Under the pieces are notes generated by a model, which made no database searches, was not told the DNA's origin, and saw nothing but the letters and a program-made list of their open reading frames with translations. A stretch of 45,077 bases of DNA from an uncultured Comamonadaceae bacterium. GTDB taxonomy: Bacteria; Pseudomonadota; Gammaproteobacteria; Burkholderiales; Burkholderiaceae. Positions within the stretch are counted from its first letter, which is position 1, and every line of letters begins with the position of its first letter. Of the stretch, positions 34,259 through 42,434 are shown piece after piece. Location of the stretch: NCBI GenBank assembly GCA_946482595.1, contig CAMLSD010000028.1, positions 1-45,077 on the forward strand, given 5' to 3'. The position numbers and the translations under genes were made by a program.

Positions 34259-35722
34259 ATGCCGATCAGCGAGATCACGAATGCAGAAGAGGCCGAGCGG
34301 CGCCTCAAGCTGTTCTTCCCGGACATCCCGCATGGCGTGTACGTCGAACTGCTCGATCTGCTGTGCGACACCGGGCGCTTCACCAAAGGGCTCGAAGCAG
34401 TGTCGAGCATGATCTGGGACGCGTACAACGCCCCCGAGAACCTCAACGTGCCGAATCGCTTCACGCGATCGATCGTGTCGGTCGCCAACAAGACCTTCGG
34501 CTTCACCTGCCAGGACAACGTCGTGCTGACGGCCCCCGCTGATTCCAAGGCCTTTGGCCAGCGCATCCGAGACCGTGTGCTCTGGAAGGACTCGTTTGCC
34601 GCAGGTCACGGCGAATTTGCGCACTCCTATCAGTGGCTGGTGGCCGGGCACGTCCTCGGCTGGGGCCCGTACACCGGGCGCATCTATGCCTACACGGCGG
34701 GCAAGCGCAGCGCCGTCCCGCTGTACGTGCGCGATACCGGCGGCATGGTCATGCGTGGCGCGCAGCTCTGGGAGTACCTGGTCGACTGCACGCTCTACAA
34801 GCCGGTTGCCTTTGACAGCGAGGCCGACAAGGCGACCGAGGACTGGGTGAAGCGCCAGCTCGAGAACTGGGCCGGCAACAAGCTCACGTCGACATGGTTC
34901 ATCGATGCCTTCCTTCGCGGGCCGACCAGCGAGACCAAGGATCCCCTGGTGGCGGATCTGTTCAAGGTCGGCTTCCAGGACAAGAAGAACTACGAGACCT
35001 GGGAGAAAAGGCGCGGCAAGAGCCCCGAGACGCTGCTGAACGAAGTGCGCAAGCTCAGCGACATCGCCGGGTTCAGCCGCTTGCTGCGCGAGCACTTTCC
35101 CGTACGCAATGCGCTGACGTCGACCACGTTCCGCAGTGCGAACAACGTGACCACCCTGTCCAGCGCGTCGAAGTGGTTCATCAGCGTCTACGACAACCAC
35201 CGCACCATGGCCCTGTTGCGCAAGCAGAACGAGCGCCTGCGCCAGCGGGCGATCGAGCAACTGGGCGCCGTGGGGCTGACCCAGGCGTTCTTCGAGCGCA
35301 ATCACCCCACCTTGCGCCGCATGTTCGAAGCCATGGTCGAGCAGTTGCTCGATGAAGGCGTGAACGCCAACTTCAAGCAGGGCGAAACCAAGGTCGACCC
35401 ACTGTCAGGCGGTGGCTATCACGCCGCGCTGGTCAAGGCGGCGCGCAACGCGGCGCGCACGCTGGGCTACTCCATCGAACAGGTCAAGAGCGCGGAGAAT
35501 CTGATCCAGCGTACGTTGCACCCGATCCAGGTCCGCAAACAGGAGCGCAAGGACCATTACATGCAGCACACCGGATTCACCGCAGCCAAGGACGACAGCA
35601 CCATCTTTCATCGCCGCATGTCCACGCAGCCGAAGATCACCAAGACCACGATGCCGGCGGAGTTCCACCACAAGCAGGGCACCCTCAACCAGGGCGTCTA
35701 CGCGAGCCAGCTGATGAAATGA
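34259..35722 (+). CDS. Unrecognised 487-residue cytoplasmic protein
   Basis: I do not recognise this protein. It has no signal peptide or membrane helix and is richer in Lys, Asn and Thr than its neighbours. Distinct segments are FFPDIPHGVYVELLDLLCDT near the start, HGEFAHSYQWLVAGHVLGW (about residues 119-137) and a basic, flexible C-terminus ending GTLNQGVYASQLMK. The ATG follows GAGAAGGGTCAATC, an acceptable ribosome binding site. Unbroken length, and a start with no conserved extension, support it as a real gene. Neighbours (an epoxide-hydrolase-like enzyme and a flavin monooxygenase) point to no role. Secreted effector, phage-derived or housekeeping functions all remain open. Confidence 0.8.
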   Translation: MPISEITNAEEAERRLKLFFPDIPHGVYVELLDLLCDTGRFTKGLEAVSSMIWDAYNAPENLNVPNRFTRSIVSVANKTFGFTCQDNVVLTAPADSKAFGQRIRDRVLWKDSFAAGHGEFAHSYQWLVAGHVLGWGPYTGRIYAYTAGKRSAVPLYVRDTGGMVMRGAQLWEYLVDCTLYKPVAFDSEADKATEDWVKRQLENWAGNKLTSTWFIDAFLRGPTSETKDPLVADLFKVGFQDKKNYETWEKRRGKSPETLLNEVRKLSDIAGFSRLLREHFPVRNALTSTTFRSANNVTTLSSASKWFISVYDNHRTMALLRKQNERLRQRAIEQLGAVGLTQAFFERNHPTLRRMFEAMVEQLLDEGVNANFKQGETKVDPLSGGGYHAALVKAARNAARTLGYSIEQVKSAENLIQRTLHPIQVRKQERKDHYMQHTGFTAAKDDSTIFHRRMSTQPKITKTTMPAEFHHKQGTLNQGVYASQLMK

Positions 35723-35838
35723 GATCGCGCCGGGTCACCTCGGCGTGACGCCGGTCGGGTCGACACGATTCGGATCAGGTCGTGCGGGGAGACCGCGTGC
35801 GAGCTAACGCCATGCAGGCCAACGGCGTGGGGTGTCGT

Positions 35839-35879
35839 ATCCTTCATTTAACATAAGGATCATTCTGGAATAAATCCAG
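35839..35879. promoter_or_regulatory. AT-rich double inverted repeat between convergent genes
   Basis: ATCCTT (35839-35844) and AAGGAT (35855-35860) form an inverted repeat with a ten-base AT-rich spacer. CTGGA-ATAAA-TCCAG (35865-35879) forms a second hairpin. The 169-base gap (35723-35891) is otherwise GC-rich. It could be a bidirectional terminator or a leftover operator. Confidence 0.45.
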
Positions 35880-35891
35880 GCCCGCCTGATC

Positions 35892-37202
35892 TCAGTCGCG
35901 CTCGCCCGTCAGGCCCATCCGGGCCCCAGGCGGGATCGTGGGTGCAGCAGCATTGAGTGCATCGATCGCAAAACCGGCGGCCGCCTTGTAGCGGGCCATG
36001 AAGGCCTCGCGCTCGGCGGCCGGGATCACATCGTCGATGTTGTCGAACACGCCGCCGCAGCGCTCGTCCACCAGGCCGAGGATGCCGAACGGGCCGGCGC
36101 CACGGTTGCGCAGCACCAGGGCCGAGATGTCGGCGCACAGGCGGGTGTCGTAGGCCGCCAGCGCCGCGGGCGTGATGCCATGCTCGAGCAGTGATGCGCC
36201 CAGCACACGGGCGTCGACGATGGCCTGGCTGGCGCCGTTGGAGCCCACCGGGTACATCACGTGGGCGGCGTCGCCCAGCAACGCCACGCGGCCGTCCACC
36301 CAGGTCGGCACCGGGTCGCGGTCGATCATCGGGTACTCGAACACCTCGCCGGCGCCGCGCAGCATGGCCGGCACGTCGAGCCAGTCGAAGTTCCAGTCTT
36401 CGAAGTGGTGGATGAAGTCATCGACCGACACGCGTCGGTTCCAGTCGCCGTGGGTCCAGCCGCGTGAGTTGTCCACGGTGATCTCGGCGATCCAGTTGAT
36501 GGTGGCCAGTCCGGTGGTCGGGTCGGGCGGCGAGATCGGATACAGCACGACACGGTGGCGCAGCGAACCCACGCCGACGAAGGATGCGCCGGTGCGGATC
36601 GGCACGCCCGGGGTGGTGCCGCGCCACATGATGGCGCCGCCCCAGTGGATGGGCGGCTGGGCGGGGTGCATCTGGGCACGGATGGCCGAATGCAGGCCGT
36701 CGGCGGCGACCAGCAGCCGGCTCTCGACCTCCGCGGTGCGCCCGTCGCGTGACTCCACACGTGCGAACACGCTGTCGCCTTCGTGCCGGTAGCCGGTCAC
36801 ACGGTGTCCAAGTGTCACGGCCCCCGGGCCGAGGCGCTCGAGCACGGTGCGATACAGCAGCATCTGAAGCTTGCCGCGGTGGACCGAATACTGCGGCCAG
36901 CGGTAACCGGCCAGCAGCCCGCGCGGCTCGGCGTAGACGTCATGCCCGTTGCGACCCACCAGCGCCCATTCGCGTGCCTGGATGCCGATGGTGTCCAGGG
37001 CCTGCTGGTCGAGCCCCAGGTCGTACAGCTCGCGCACGGCATTGGGCTGCAGGTTGATGCCCACGCCGAGCGGTTGCAGGTCGGGAACGGCCTCGAACAC
37101 CTGGCAAGGAACGCCGATCTGGTTCAGCGTCAGTGCGAGTGCCATGCCTCCGATGCCGCCGCCGGCAATCAGCACGGGGCGGGAGTCTGCCAATTGATTC
37201 AT
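35892..37202 (-). CDS. Flavin-dependent monooxygenase (PhzS-like)
   Basis: A 436-residue FAD monooxygenase. The FAD-binding loop is AGGGIGGMA (residues 13-21), the DG motif AADGLHSAIR near residue 168 and the second FAD motif LLGDAAHVMYPVGSNGASQA near residue 308. The last motif and length match the flavin-dependent oxidoreductase group that includes PhzS, which hydroxylates a phenazine derivative. ATG 37202 lacks a strong ribosome binding site. It diverges from a GGDEF gene with 117 bases between them. It is not closely similar to the monooxygenase at 537-1664. Confidence 0.9.
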   Translation of the reverse strand: MNQLADSRPVLIAGGGIGGMALALTLNQIGVPCQVFEAVPDLQPLGVGINLQPNAVRELYDLGLDQQALDTIGIQAREWALVGRNGHDVYAEPRGLLAGYRWPQYSVHRGKLQMLLYRTVLERLGPGAVTLGHRVTGYRHEGDSVFARVESRDGRTAEVESRLLVAADGLHSAIRAQMHPAQPPIHWGGAIMWRGTTPGVPIRTGASFVGVGSLRHRVVLYPISPPDPTTGLATINWIAEITVDNSRGWTHGDWNRRVSVDDFIHHFEDWNFDWLDVPAMLRGAGEVFEYPMIDRDPVPTWVDGRVALLGDAAHVMYPVGSNGASQAIVDARVLGASLLEHGITPAALAAYDTRLCADISALVLRNRGAGPFGILGLVDERCGGVFDNIDDVIPAAEREAFMARYKAAAGFAIDALNAAAPTIPPGARMGLTGERD

Positions 37203-37319
37203 GCGCTGAATTATGTGCCTGCTGCGCACGGTTTGGCACCTCTGGGGATTCCACCTTGGCTGCGGCCCCTGCGGCCACGCTACGATGGCTCGACACAAGG
37301 CAGCGACAGGACGGTCGAA

Positions 37320-38297
37320 TTGGGCGACGGCGCGTTTTCAGACTTCGAGCAGATCTTCGAACTGGCTCCGGTGTCGCTATGGCTGGAGGACTACAGCGCA
37401 ATCCGCGCACTGTTCGACACCTGGCGTGCCGAGGGTGTGAGCGACCTGGCGGCGATGTTCCGGACGCATCCCGAGCGGCTGCGCCAGTGTGCGCACAGCC
37501 TGATGGTGCTGCGCGTGAACCAGCGCACGCTGGCGATGTTCGAGGCCCCCAGCCAGCACGAACTGCTGGGCCAGCTGGACCGGTTGTTCCGAGACGACTC
37601 GCTGCCCATGTTTGCGCACGAGATGCAGCAGCTGTGGGACGGCCATCTGGCGCTGGCCAACGCCACGGTGAACTACACGCTGAGCGGGCGGCGGCTGGAC
37701 ATCCACCTTGAGGCACGAGTGCTTGCCGGACACGAAGCCACCTGGAAGCGTGTGCTGGTGTCGCTCCAGGACGTCACGGCGCGCAAGCGGGACGAAGCGC
37801 GCCTGGCCTATCTCAGCGCGCACGACAGCCTCACCCACCTGCACAACCGCAGCCACTTCACCGAGGCCGTCGAGCAGCTTGCGCGCACGGGCCCCTGGCC
37901 GGCCAGCGTGCTGGCACTGGACCTGAACGGGCTCAAGCAGGCCAACGACACCCAGGGCCACGCTGCCGGCGACACCTTGCTGCGGCGTGCCGCCATGCTG
38001 CTGCGCGATGCGGTCGGCCCCGCAGGATGCCTGGCTCGCACCGGGGGCGATGAGTTTGCAGTGCTGCTGCCTGCCACCGACGAAGCGGGCGCCCAGGCCA
38101 TGCGGCAGCGCATCGACGCCGAACTGGCTCGCGACAACCTGCGACACCCTGAACAGCCGCTCAGCCTGGCCGTCGGCGTCGCGACCTGCCAGGACGGCCC
38201 TGGTCTCGATGCCGCCCTGCAGCAGGCCGATCACGAGATGTACGCCGACAAGGCGCGCCACTACGCACGGGCCGGCATCGAGCGGCGCCGTACCTAG
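37320..38297 (+). CDS. PAS-like/GGDEF diguanylate cyclase
   Basis: A 325-residue protein of about 150 sensor residues resembling a PAS-type domain (FSDFEQIFELAPVSLWLED at the start) and a C-terminal GGDEF domain. The active site is RTGGDEFAVLLP (GGDEF near residues 243-247) and the metal/GTP part DLNGLKQANDTQGHAAGD, so it should make cyclic di-GMP. The RxxD inhibitory site is absent. No membrane helix is present. No ATG fits; TTG 37320 follows AGGA by eight bases, while an in-frame GTG at 37215 is a longer alternative. It is divergent from the monooxygenase gene. Confidence 0.83.
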   Translation: MGDGAFSDFEQIFELAPVSLWLEDYSAIRALFDTWRAEGVSDLAAMFRTHPERLRQCAHSLMVLRVNQRTLAMFEAPSQHELLGQLDRLFRDDSLPMFAHEMQQLWDGHLALANATVNYTLSGRRLDIHLEARVLAGHEATWKRVLVSLQDVTARKRDEARLAYLSAHDSLTHLHNRSHFTEAVEQLARTGPWPASVLALDLNGLKQANDTQGHAAGDTLLRRAAMLLRDAVGPAGCLARTGGDEFAVLLPATDEAGAQAMRQRIDAELARDNLRHPEQPLSLAVGVATCQDGPGLDAALQQADHEMYADKARHYARAGIERRRT

Positions 38298-38381
38298 TGA
38301 TCGGCCGTTTTCGTCAGGATTCGCGAGCGGTTGATCCCTCATGACGCGAGGTTCAACGAACTTCCAACTCACGACACTGGC

Positions 38382-39671
38382 ATGGATTCACTGATCGCAG
38401 CGGCTGCGCGTGCGCTTGCCGGTGGTGATGTACTGGCCGCACTGGCCCATGTGGCACTGCGCAATGATCCGCCCGCGCTGGCACTGCGTGGCATCGCCAT
38501 GGCCCAGCTGGGCGAACTGGTGCGGGCACGCGACTTGTTGCGCGCCGCCTGGCGTGGGTTCGGCGAGCATGAGATGCTGGCCCGCGCGCGGTGTGTTGTT
38601 GCCGAAGCCGAGGTGGCACTGGCGCTGCGCGACATCGACGTGGCAACGCCTGGGCTGGACGCCGCGGCACGCTGCCTGGTCGAGCATGGCGACCACGGCA
38701 ACGCACTGCAGGCCCGGTTGATCGGCGTGCGGCGGCTGTTGCTGCTGGGTCGGTTGTCCGATGCGGCGCTGGCACTCCAGGCCTGCCAGGGCCTGCCCTC
38801 GCCTGCCGCACGGCCGTCGGATGCCGGCCCGCTGACAGGGCTGCTGACAGGGTCGCTGAGCGACACCCGGGCGGCGGCACTGTCCGCCGTGGCGGACCTG
38901 GCGACGGCCGAACTGGCCCTGCGCCGACTCGACACCAAGCTGGCCCGCGACGCGCTCGAACGGGCGCGGATGGCTGCGCGGCACGCGGGCGTGGGCGCGC
39001 TGCAGGGGGAGGTCGACGACGCACATGCCGCCTTGAGCCGCCCGGCGGCACGCCTGCGTCAACCGGCAGGCGAGCGGCCGTTGACCCTCGATGACGTGCA
39101 TGCGCTGCTCGAGGGGCATTGCCTGGTGCTCGACGGTTGCCGTCGCGGCCTGCGCCAGGGTGGACACTGGCTGCCGCTGTTGCGTCGCCCGGTGCTGTTC
39201 ACACTCGCCCGAGCACTGGCGCAGGCCTGGCCTGGCGAAGCCGATCGTGCCGGCCTGATCGCCGAGGCGTTCCGGATGAGACACCCCGATGAAACACATC
39301 GTGCCCGGCTGAGGGTCGAGATCGGTCGCCTGCGGGCGCTGGTGGCACCGCTGGCACGCATCGAGGCCACCCCCCGGGGTTTCAGGCTGGCGCCTCATGA
39401 CGGGCGTGAGGTGGCCGTATTGCTCCCACCGATCGACGGCGAGCAGGCCTCGTTGCTGGCACTGCTGGCCGATGGCGCGGCCTGGTCGACCTCGTCGCTG
39501 GCGCTTGCGCTGGACAGCAGCCAGCGTACCCTGCAGCGGGCCCTGGCCGAACTGGAGGTGGACGGCCAGGTGCGCAGCATCGGGCGGGGCCGCAATCGTC
39601 GCTGGCTGGCACCGACGCTCACCGGATTCACGACGATCTTGTTACTCCCGGCTTCGCTGGCACCCGCGTAG
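38382..39671 (+). CDS. TPR-like/winged-helix transcriptional regulator
   Basis: A 429-residue soluble, Ala/Leu/Arg-rich protein. The first 230 residues form helical repeats resembling TPRs (LAALAHVALRNDPPALALRG and so on). A later part contains RVEIGRLRALVAPLARIEAT, which resembles the winged-helix transcription activator domain, and the last 70 residues contain SSLALALDSSQRTLQRALAE, a helix-turn-helix. It has no phosphoacceptor domain. The beta-propeller gene starts 67 bases downstream on the same strand. The ATG at 38382 has only weak ribosome-binding signals, so the start is uncertain. Confidence 0.65.
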   Translation: MDSLIAAAARALAGGDVLAALAHVALRNDPPALALRGIAMAQLGELVRARDLLRAAWRGFGEHEMLARARCVVAEAEVALALRDIDVATPGLDAAARCLVEHGDHGNALQARLIGVRRLLLLGRLSDAALALQACQGLPSPAARPSDAGPLTGLLTGSLSDTRAAALSAVADLATAELALRRLDTKLARDALERARMAARHAGVGALQGEVDDAHAALSRPAARLRQPAGERPLTLDDVHALLEGHCLVLDGCRRGLRQGGHWLPLLRRPVLFTLARALAQAWPGEADRAGLIAEAFRMRHPDETHRARLRVEIGRLRALVAPLARIEATPRGFRLAPHDGREVAVLLPPIDGEQASLLALLADGAAWSTSSLALALDSSQRTLQRALAELEVDGQVRSIGRGRNRRWLAPTLTGFTTILLLPASLAPA

Positions 39672-39738
39672 ATTGGCTCCTGTCGGTGTGGCGATGGCGC
39701 CGCACCGGGCCCTCCCCTTCACCGCATGGAGCAAGACG

Positions 39739-40482
39739 ATGCCCGAGATTCTGGACACTGCCCCTTCCCCCACCACCCGAGCCGGTGCACAAGCCTGCGG
39801 CGACTGCGGCAGCGCAGGCGACCACCCGCCTGCCGCCCTGCCCGCTGGCACGCTGCTGCAGGCCGCCGAGATCGTGCGCGAATACGGACCCTACCCTGGT
39901 GCTGCCGCGGTCCACGGCGTCACGCATGACGGCGAACATGTCTGGGCCGCCACCGGCACGCGACTGATTGCGATCGACCCTGACCGCGGCGAGGTGGTGC
40001 GCACGCTCGACTGCGTGTGTGACGCCGGCACGGCGTTCGACGGCACCCACTTCTATCAACTGGCCGAATCGCGCATCGACAAGATCGATCCGGCCACCGG
40101 ACAGGTGGTGCACTCCATTCCTGCACCGGGCCAGGGCCGTGACTCCGGCATGGCCTGGGCCGAGGGCAGCCTGTGGGTCGGGCAATACCGTGACCGCCGG
40201 ATCGTGCAGATCGACCCGGACACCGGTTCGGTCCGGCGCACGATCGAATCCAATCGTTTCGTGACCGGCGTGACCTGGGTCGATGGCGAGTTGTGGCACG
40301 GCACCTGGGAAGGCGATCAGAGCGACCTGCGTCGCATCGACCCGCGTGACGGCACGGTGCAGACCTGCCTGCAGATGCCTGCCGGCACGGGGGTCAGCGG
40401 GCTGGAGTCGGACGGCGACGGCCTCTTCTACTGTGGCGGCGGCACCACCGGCAAGGTGCGGGCAGTGCGACGGCCGCGCTGA
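39739..40482 (+). CDS. Glutaminyl cyclase-like / SMP-30-like beta-propeller protein
   Basis: A 247-residue protein built of repeated strands such as HGVTHDGEHVWAATGTRLIAIDP, GMAWAEGSLWVGQYRDRRI and GVTWVDGELWHGTWEGD, each ending in a DPxxG turn. This repeat pattern is that of a five- to six-bladed beta-propeller, as in bacterial glutaminyl cyclases (glutamine cyclotransferase) and Vgb-type lyases. No signal peptide is obvious; the N-terminus is Pro/Ala/Cys-rich (ACGDCGSAG). ATG 39739 follows GGAGCAAGACG. It lies in tandem behind the winged-helix regulator, which probably controls it. Confidence 0.75.
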   Translation: MPEILDTAPSPTTRAGAQACGDCGSAGDHPPAALPAGTLLQAAEIVREYGPYPGAAAVHGVTHDGEHVWAATGTRLIAIDPDRGEVVRTLDCVCDAGTAFDGTHFYQLAESRIDKIDPATGQVVHSIPAPGQGRDSGMAWAEGSLWVGQYRDRRIVQIDPDTGSVRRTIESNRFVTGVTWVDGELWHGTWEGDQSDLRRIDPRDGTVQTCLQMPAGTGVSGLESDGDGLFYCGGGTTGKVRAVRRPR

Positions 40483-40503
40483 CGCTCGCGCGGCGTGCCG
40501 GTC

Positions 40504-41307
40504 TCAGGGTCCGGGCGGGTCAGATGGCTCAGGCCGCTCGGGTGGCAACCCCAGCGCCTGCCGCAGCTCGGCCGCCACGGCCTTGGGATCGCCGCTGCCG
40601 CGCAGCACGATCTCGCCGCGCATGTGCAAGGTGGGCCGCACCACCGCGCCCTGCGCAGCGGATGCGGGTGCCGCGGGTGTGTCCGCCGGCGCAGTCACGG
40701 CCGCAGCGCTGGCCGGCGATGACGCGTCTGCCGCCTCGGCAGCCGCGACCGGCTCGGCAGGTGCAGCCACCGGCGGCTCGTCAGGCTCGACTACCACGCC
40801 GCGCGACACACTGCGCGGGGCCCGATCCTGCGGCAGCGCAAGCAGCGCCACCACGGCAATCACGGCCGTGACCAGGGCAAAGGCCACAAGCAACACCAGA
40901 AAGAGCACGCGCCGGTCGCCGGTGGCAGCTTCGGCGTCGATCACCGTCGTGGGCGGCAGCGCTGGCGTGCCGGACGCCGTCGGTGCAACGGCGGGCGCGG
41001 GTGCACTGAGCGAGCGCAGCGCGAGCGTGGCGCTATTCACGAACCGGGCCGCGTCGAAGGCCGGACTCATCGGATTGGCCTCGAACGCCTGCTGGGCGCG
41101 GGCCACGTCGCGCAAGGCTTCCGACACCTGCCGGTCCACCAGCGGCAACGCCGATCGGATCAGCGCCTGCAGGTGAGTGCCTCGCACACCCGGGCGGGTG
41201 CGCAGCAGCTCCTCCAGCAAGGCGCAGACAGGCAGCACATCTTCGGGGCGGCCGGACAGCGACGCGGTGAGCTGCCCCACGCGCTGCAGCATGGCGTCGG
41301 TGCTCAT
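40504..41307 (-). CDS. Single-pass membrane protein with Pro/Ala-rich periplasmic tail
   Basis: A 267-residue protein of unknown function. Residues 1-130 are helical and soluble (cytoplasmic), a membrane helix follows (LFLVLLVAFALVTAVIAVVALLAL, about residues 138-160), then a Pro/Ala/Glu-rich linker and a short C-terminal segment HMRGEIVLRGSGDPKAVAAE followed by LRQAL. The topology recalls TonB-, FtsN- or anti-sigma-like proteins, but no motif proves this. ATG 41307 follows GGAGCGCCC. It diverges from the DUF1569 gene with the 81-bp repeat array in between. Confidence 0.7.
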   Translation of the reverse strand: MSTDAMLQRVGQLTASLSGRPEDVLPVCALLEELLRTRPGVRGTHLQALIRSALPLVDRQVSEALRDVARAQQAFEANPMSPAFDAARFVNSATLALRSLSAPAPAVAPTASGTPALPPTTVIDAEAATGDRRVLFLVLLVAFALVTAVIAVVALLALPQDRAPRSVSRGVVVEPDEPPVAAPAEPVAAAEAADASSPASAAAVTAPADTPAAPASAAQGAVVRPTLHMRGEIVLRGSGDPKAVAAELRQALGLPPERPEPSDPPGP

Positions 41308-41758
41308 GGGCGCTCCGCGGGTGAGGGTTGCAGGCTCCGGGGGGCTGGCAGGCGACGGCGAGCGCCGCCTTCGGGCGGCCGTGCGGCGGTGTGGATGTTG
41401 GCCCACCGGTCACTGCGTGACCGCCTCCCCATGGGAGGACGAGCGCCGCCTTCGGGCGGCCGTGCGGCGGTGTGGATGTTGGCCCACCGGTCACTGCGTG
41501 ACCGCCTCCCCATGGGAGGACGAGCGCCGCCTTCGGGCGGCCGTGCGGCGGTGCTCATGCTCTCAGAACGACAGTACAACTTGGATGCAACCACCCCGAA
41601 TGGTAGGTCGTCCGGGGCCGTTGTGGTGAGGGGGGTGGGGCATGTCGCGGCGGATTCCGGTCGGATGGCACGGTCGGGCGCGGGTTGTGGCGCGTGGGGC
41701 TGGGGCAGAATCGGGCCGTTGCCGTCCGCGGCTGCTTTGCCCTTGCCCGCTTCACGCC
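41308..41758. other. Divergent gap holding the repeat array
   Basis: Besides the repeats at 41359-41553 the gap has about 200 bases (41554-41758) before the DUF1569 start. CAGAAT near 41705 could be a -10 element, but no convincing -35 is present. I see no gene. Confidence 0.4.
41359..41553. repeat. 81-bp tandem repeat, 2.4 identical copies with internal hairpins
   Basis: Copies start at 41359, 41440 and 41521; the first two are identical over 81 bases and the third stops after 33. Each full unit holds three perfect palindromes: GCCGCC-TTCG-GGCGGC, GGTCAC-TGC-GTGACC and CTCCC-CAT-GGGAG. The array lies between divergent genes, in the presumed 5' leader or promoter zone of the membrane protein gene. 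Total identity suggests recent duplication or active maintenance. Confidence 0.9.
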
Positions 41759-42325
41759 ATGCGCCTGACTGCCCCGCCCTCGCCTTCCGGTGATGCCCGT
41801 CGCCGGTTTCTCCTCACCTGCGCTGCGGTTGCGGCTGCGGGCAGTGCAGCGTGTGCGGGTGACACCGGGGATCGGGCGTTGAGCCTGACGAGCCTGGCGC
41901 AGGCACAGGCCGAGCTGATGCGGCTTGCGTCCGCGCCGCAGCGCAGCAGCGCGGCCGTCTGGAGCTGGGCGCAGACGCTCGTGCATTGCGCACAGAGCAT
42001 CGAGTACTCGATGAGCGGCTACCCGCAGCCGTCGTCGCGCCTGTTCCAGGCCACGGTCGGGGCGGCGGCCTTCAACGTGTTCGCGTGGCGGGGGCGCATG
42101 AGCCACGACCTGAGCGAGCCCATTCCGGGCGCACCGTCACTGGCCGACGCAAGCGATGAGCCGCAGGCACTGGCCCGGCTGCAGCAGGCGCTGGCCGACT
42201 TTGCCGCGTGGAGCGGCGCGCTTCGGCCCCACTTTGCCTACGGTGAGCTGGACAAGGCCCAGTACGAGCTGGCGCACGCCATGCACCTGGCCAACCACCT
42301 GTCATTGTTCGACGTCCAGGCCTGA
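41759..42325 (+). CDS. DUF1569 family exported protein
   Basis: A 188-residue protein with a double-arginine leader (DARRRFLLTCAAVAAAGSAA) ending in a Cys, so a Tat-exported lipoprotein is possible. The mature part contains VLHCAQ-type sequence (LVHCAQSIEYSMSGYPQP), VFAWRGRMSHDLSEPIPG and HFAYGELDKAQYELAHAMHL, the DUF1569 pattern; conserved His residues suggest a DinB-like helical metal-binding bundle. Function is unknown. The start lacks a clear ribosome binding site. The stop codon begins a copy of the 25-bp dispersed repeat. Confidence 0.78.
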   Translation: MRLTAPPSPSGDARRRFLLTCAAVAAAGSAACAGDTGDRALSLTSLAQAQAELMRLASAPQRSSAAVWSWAQTLVHCAQSIEYSMSGYPQPSSRLFQATVGAAAFNVFAWRGRMSHDLSEPIPGAPSLADASDEPQALARLQQALADFAAWSGALRPHFAYGELDKAQYELAHAMHLANHLSLFDVQA

Positions 42326-42347
42326 GAAGGTGTGAACGAACCCGCCA
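42323..42347 (+). repeat. 25-bp stop-codon-anchored dispersed repeat, copy B
   Basis: Begins on the TGA of the DUF1569 gene and reads TGAGAAGG-TGTGAACG-AAC-CCGCCA. It matches copies at 6465 and 43329 in length and spacing. Copies B and C flank the dienelactone hydrolase gene as direct repeats about 1 kb apart. Confidence 0.65.
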
Positions 42348-42434
42348 TGGGTGCGACCCCACTGGCAGCACGGGCAGGCGGGTCGGTGACGGCCGCCGGA
42401 AGTAAGCTCGCGGCGAGTCAACCAGGAGCCGACC

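Noticed and set aside
41359..41553. CRISPR array
   Set aside because: The repeat unit is 81 bases in direct tandem with no unique spacers, and no cas genes are nearby.
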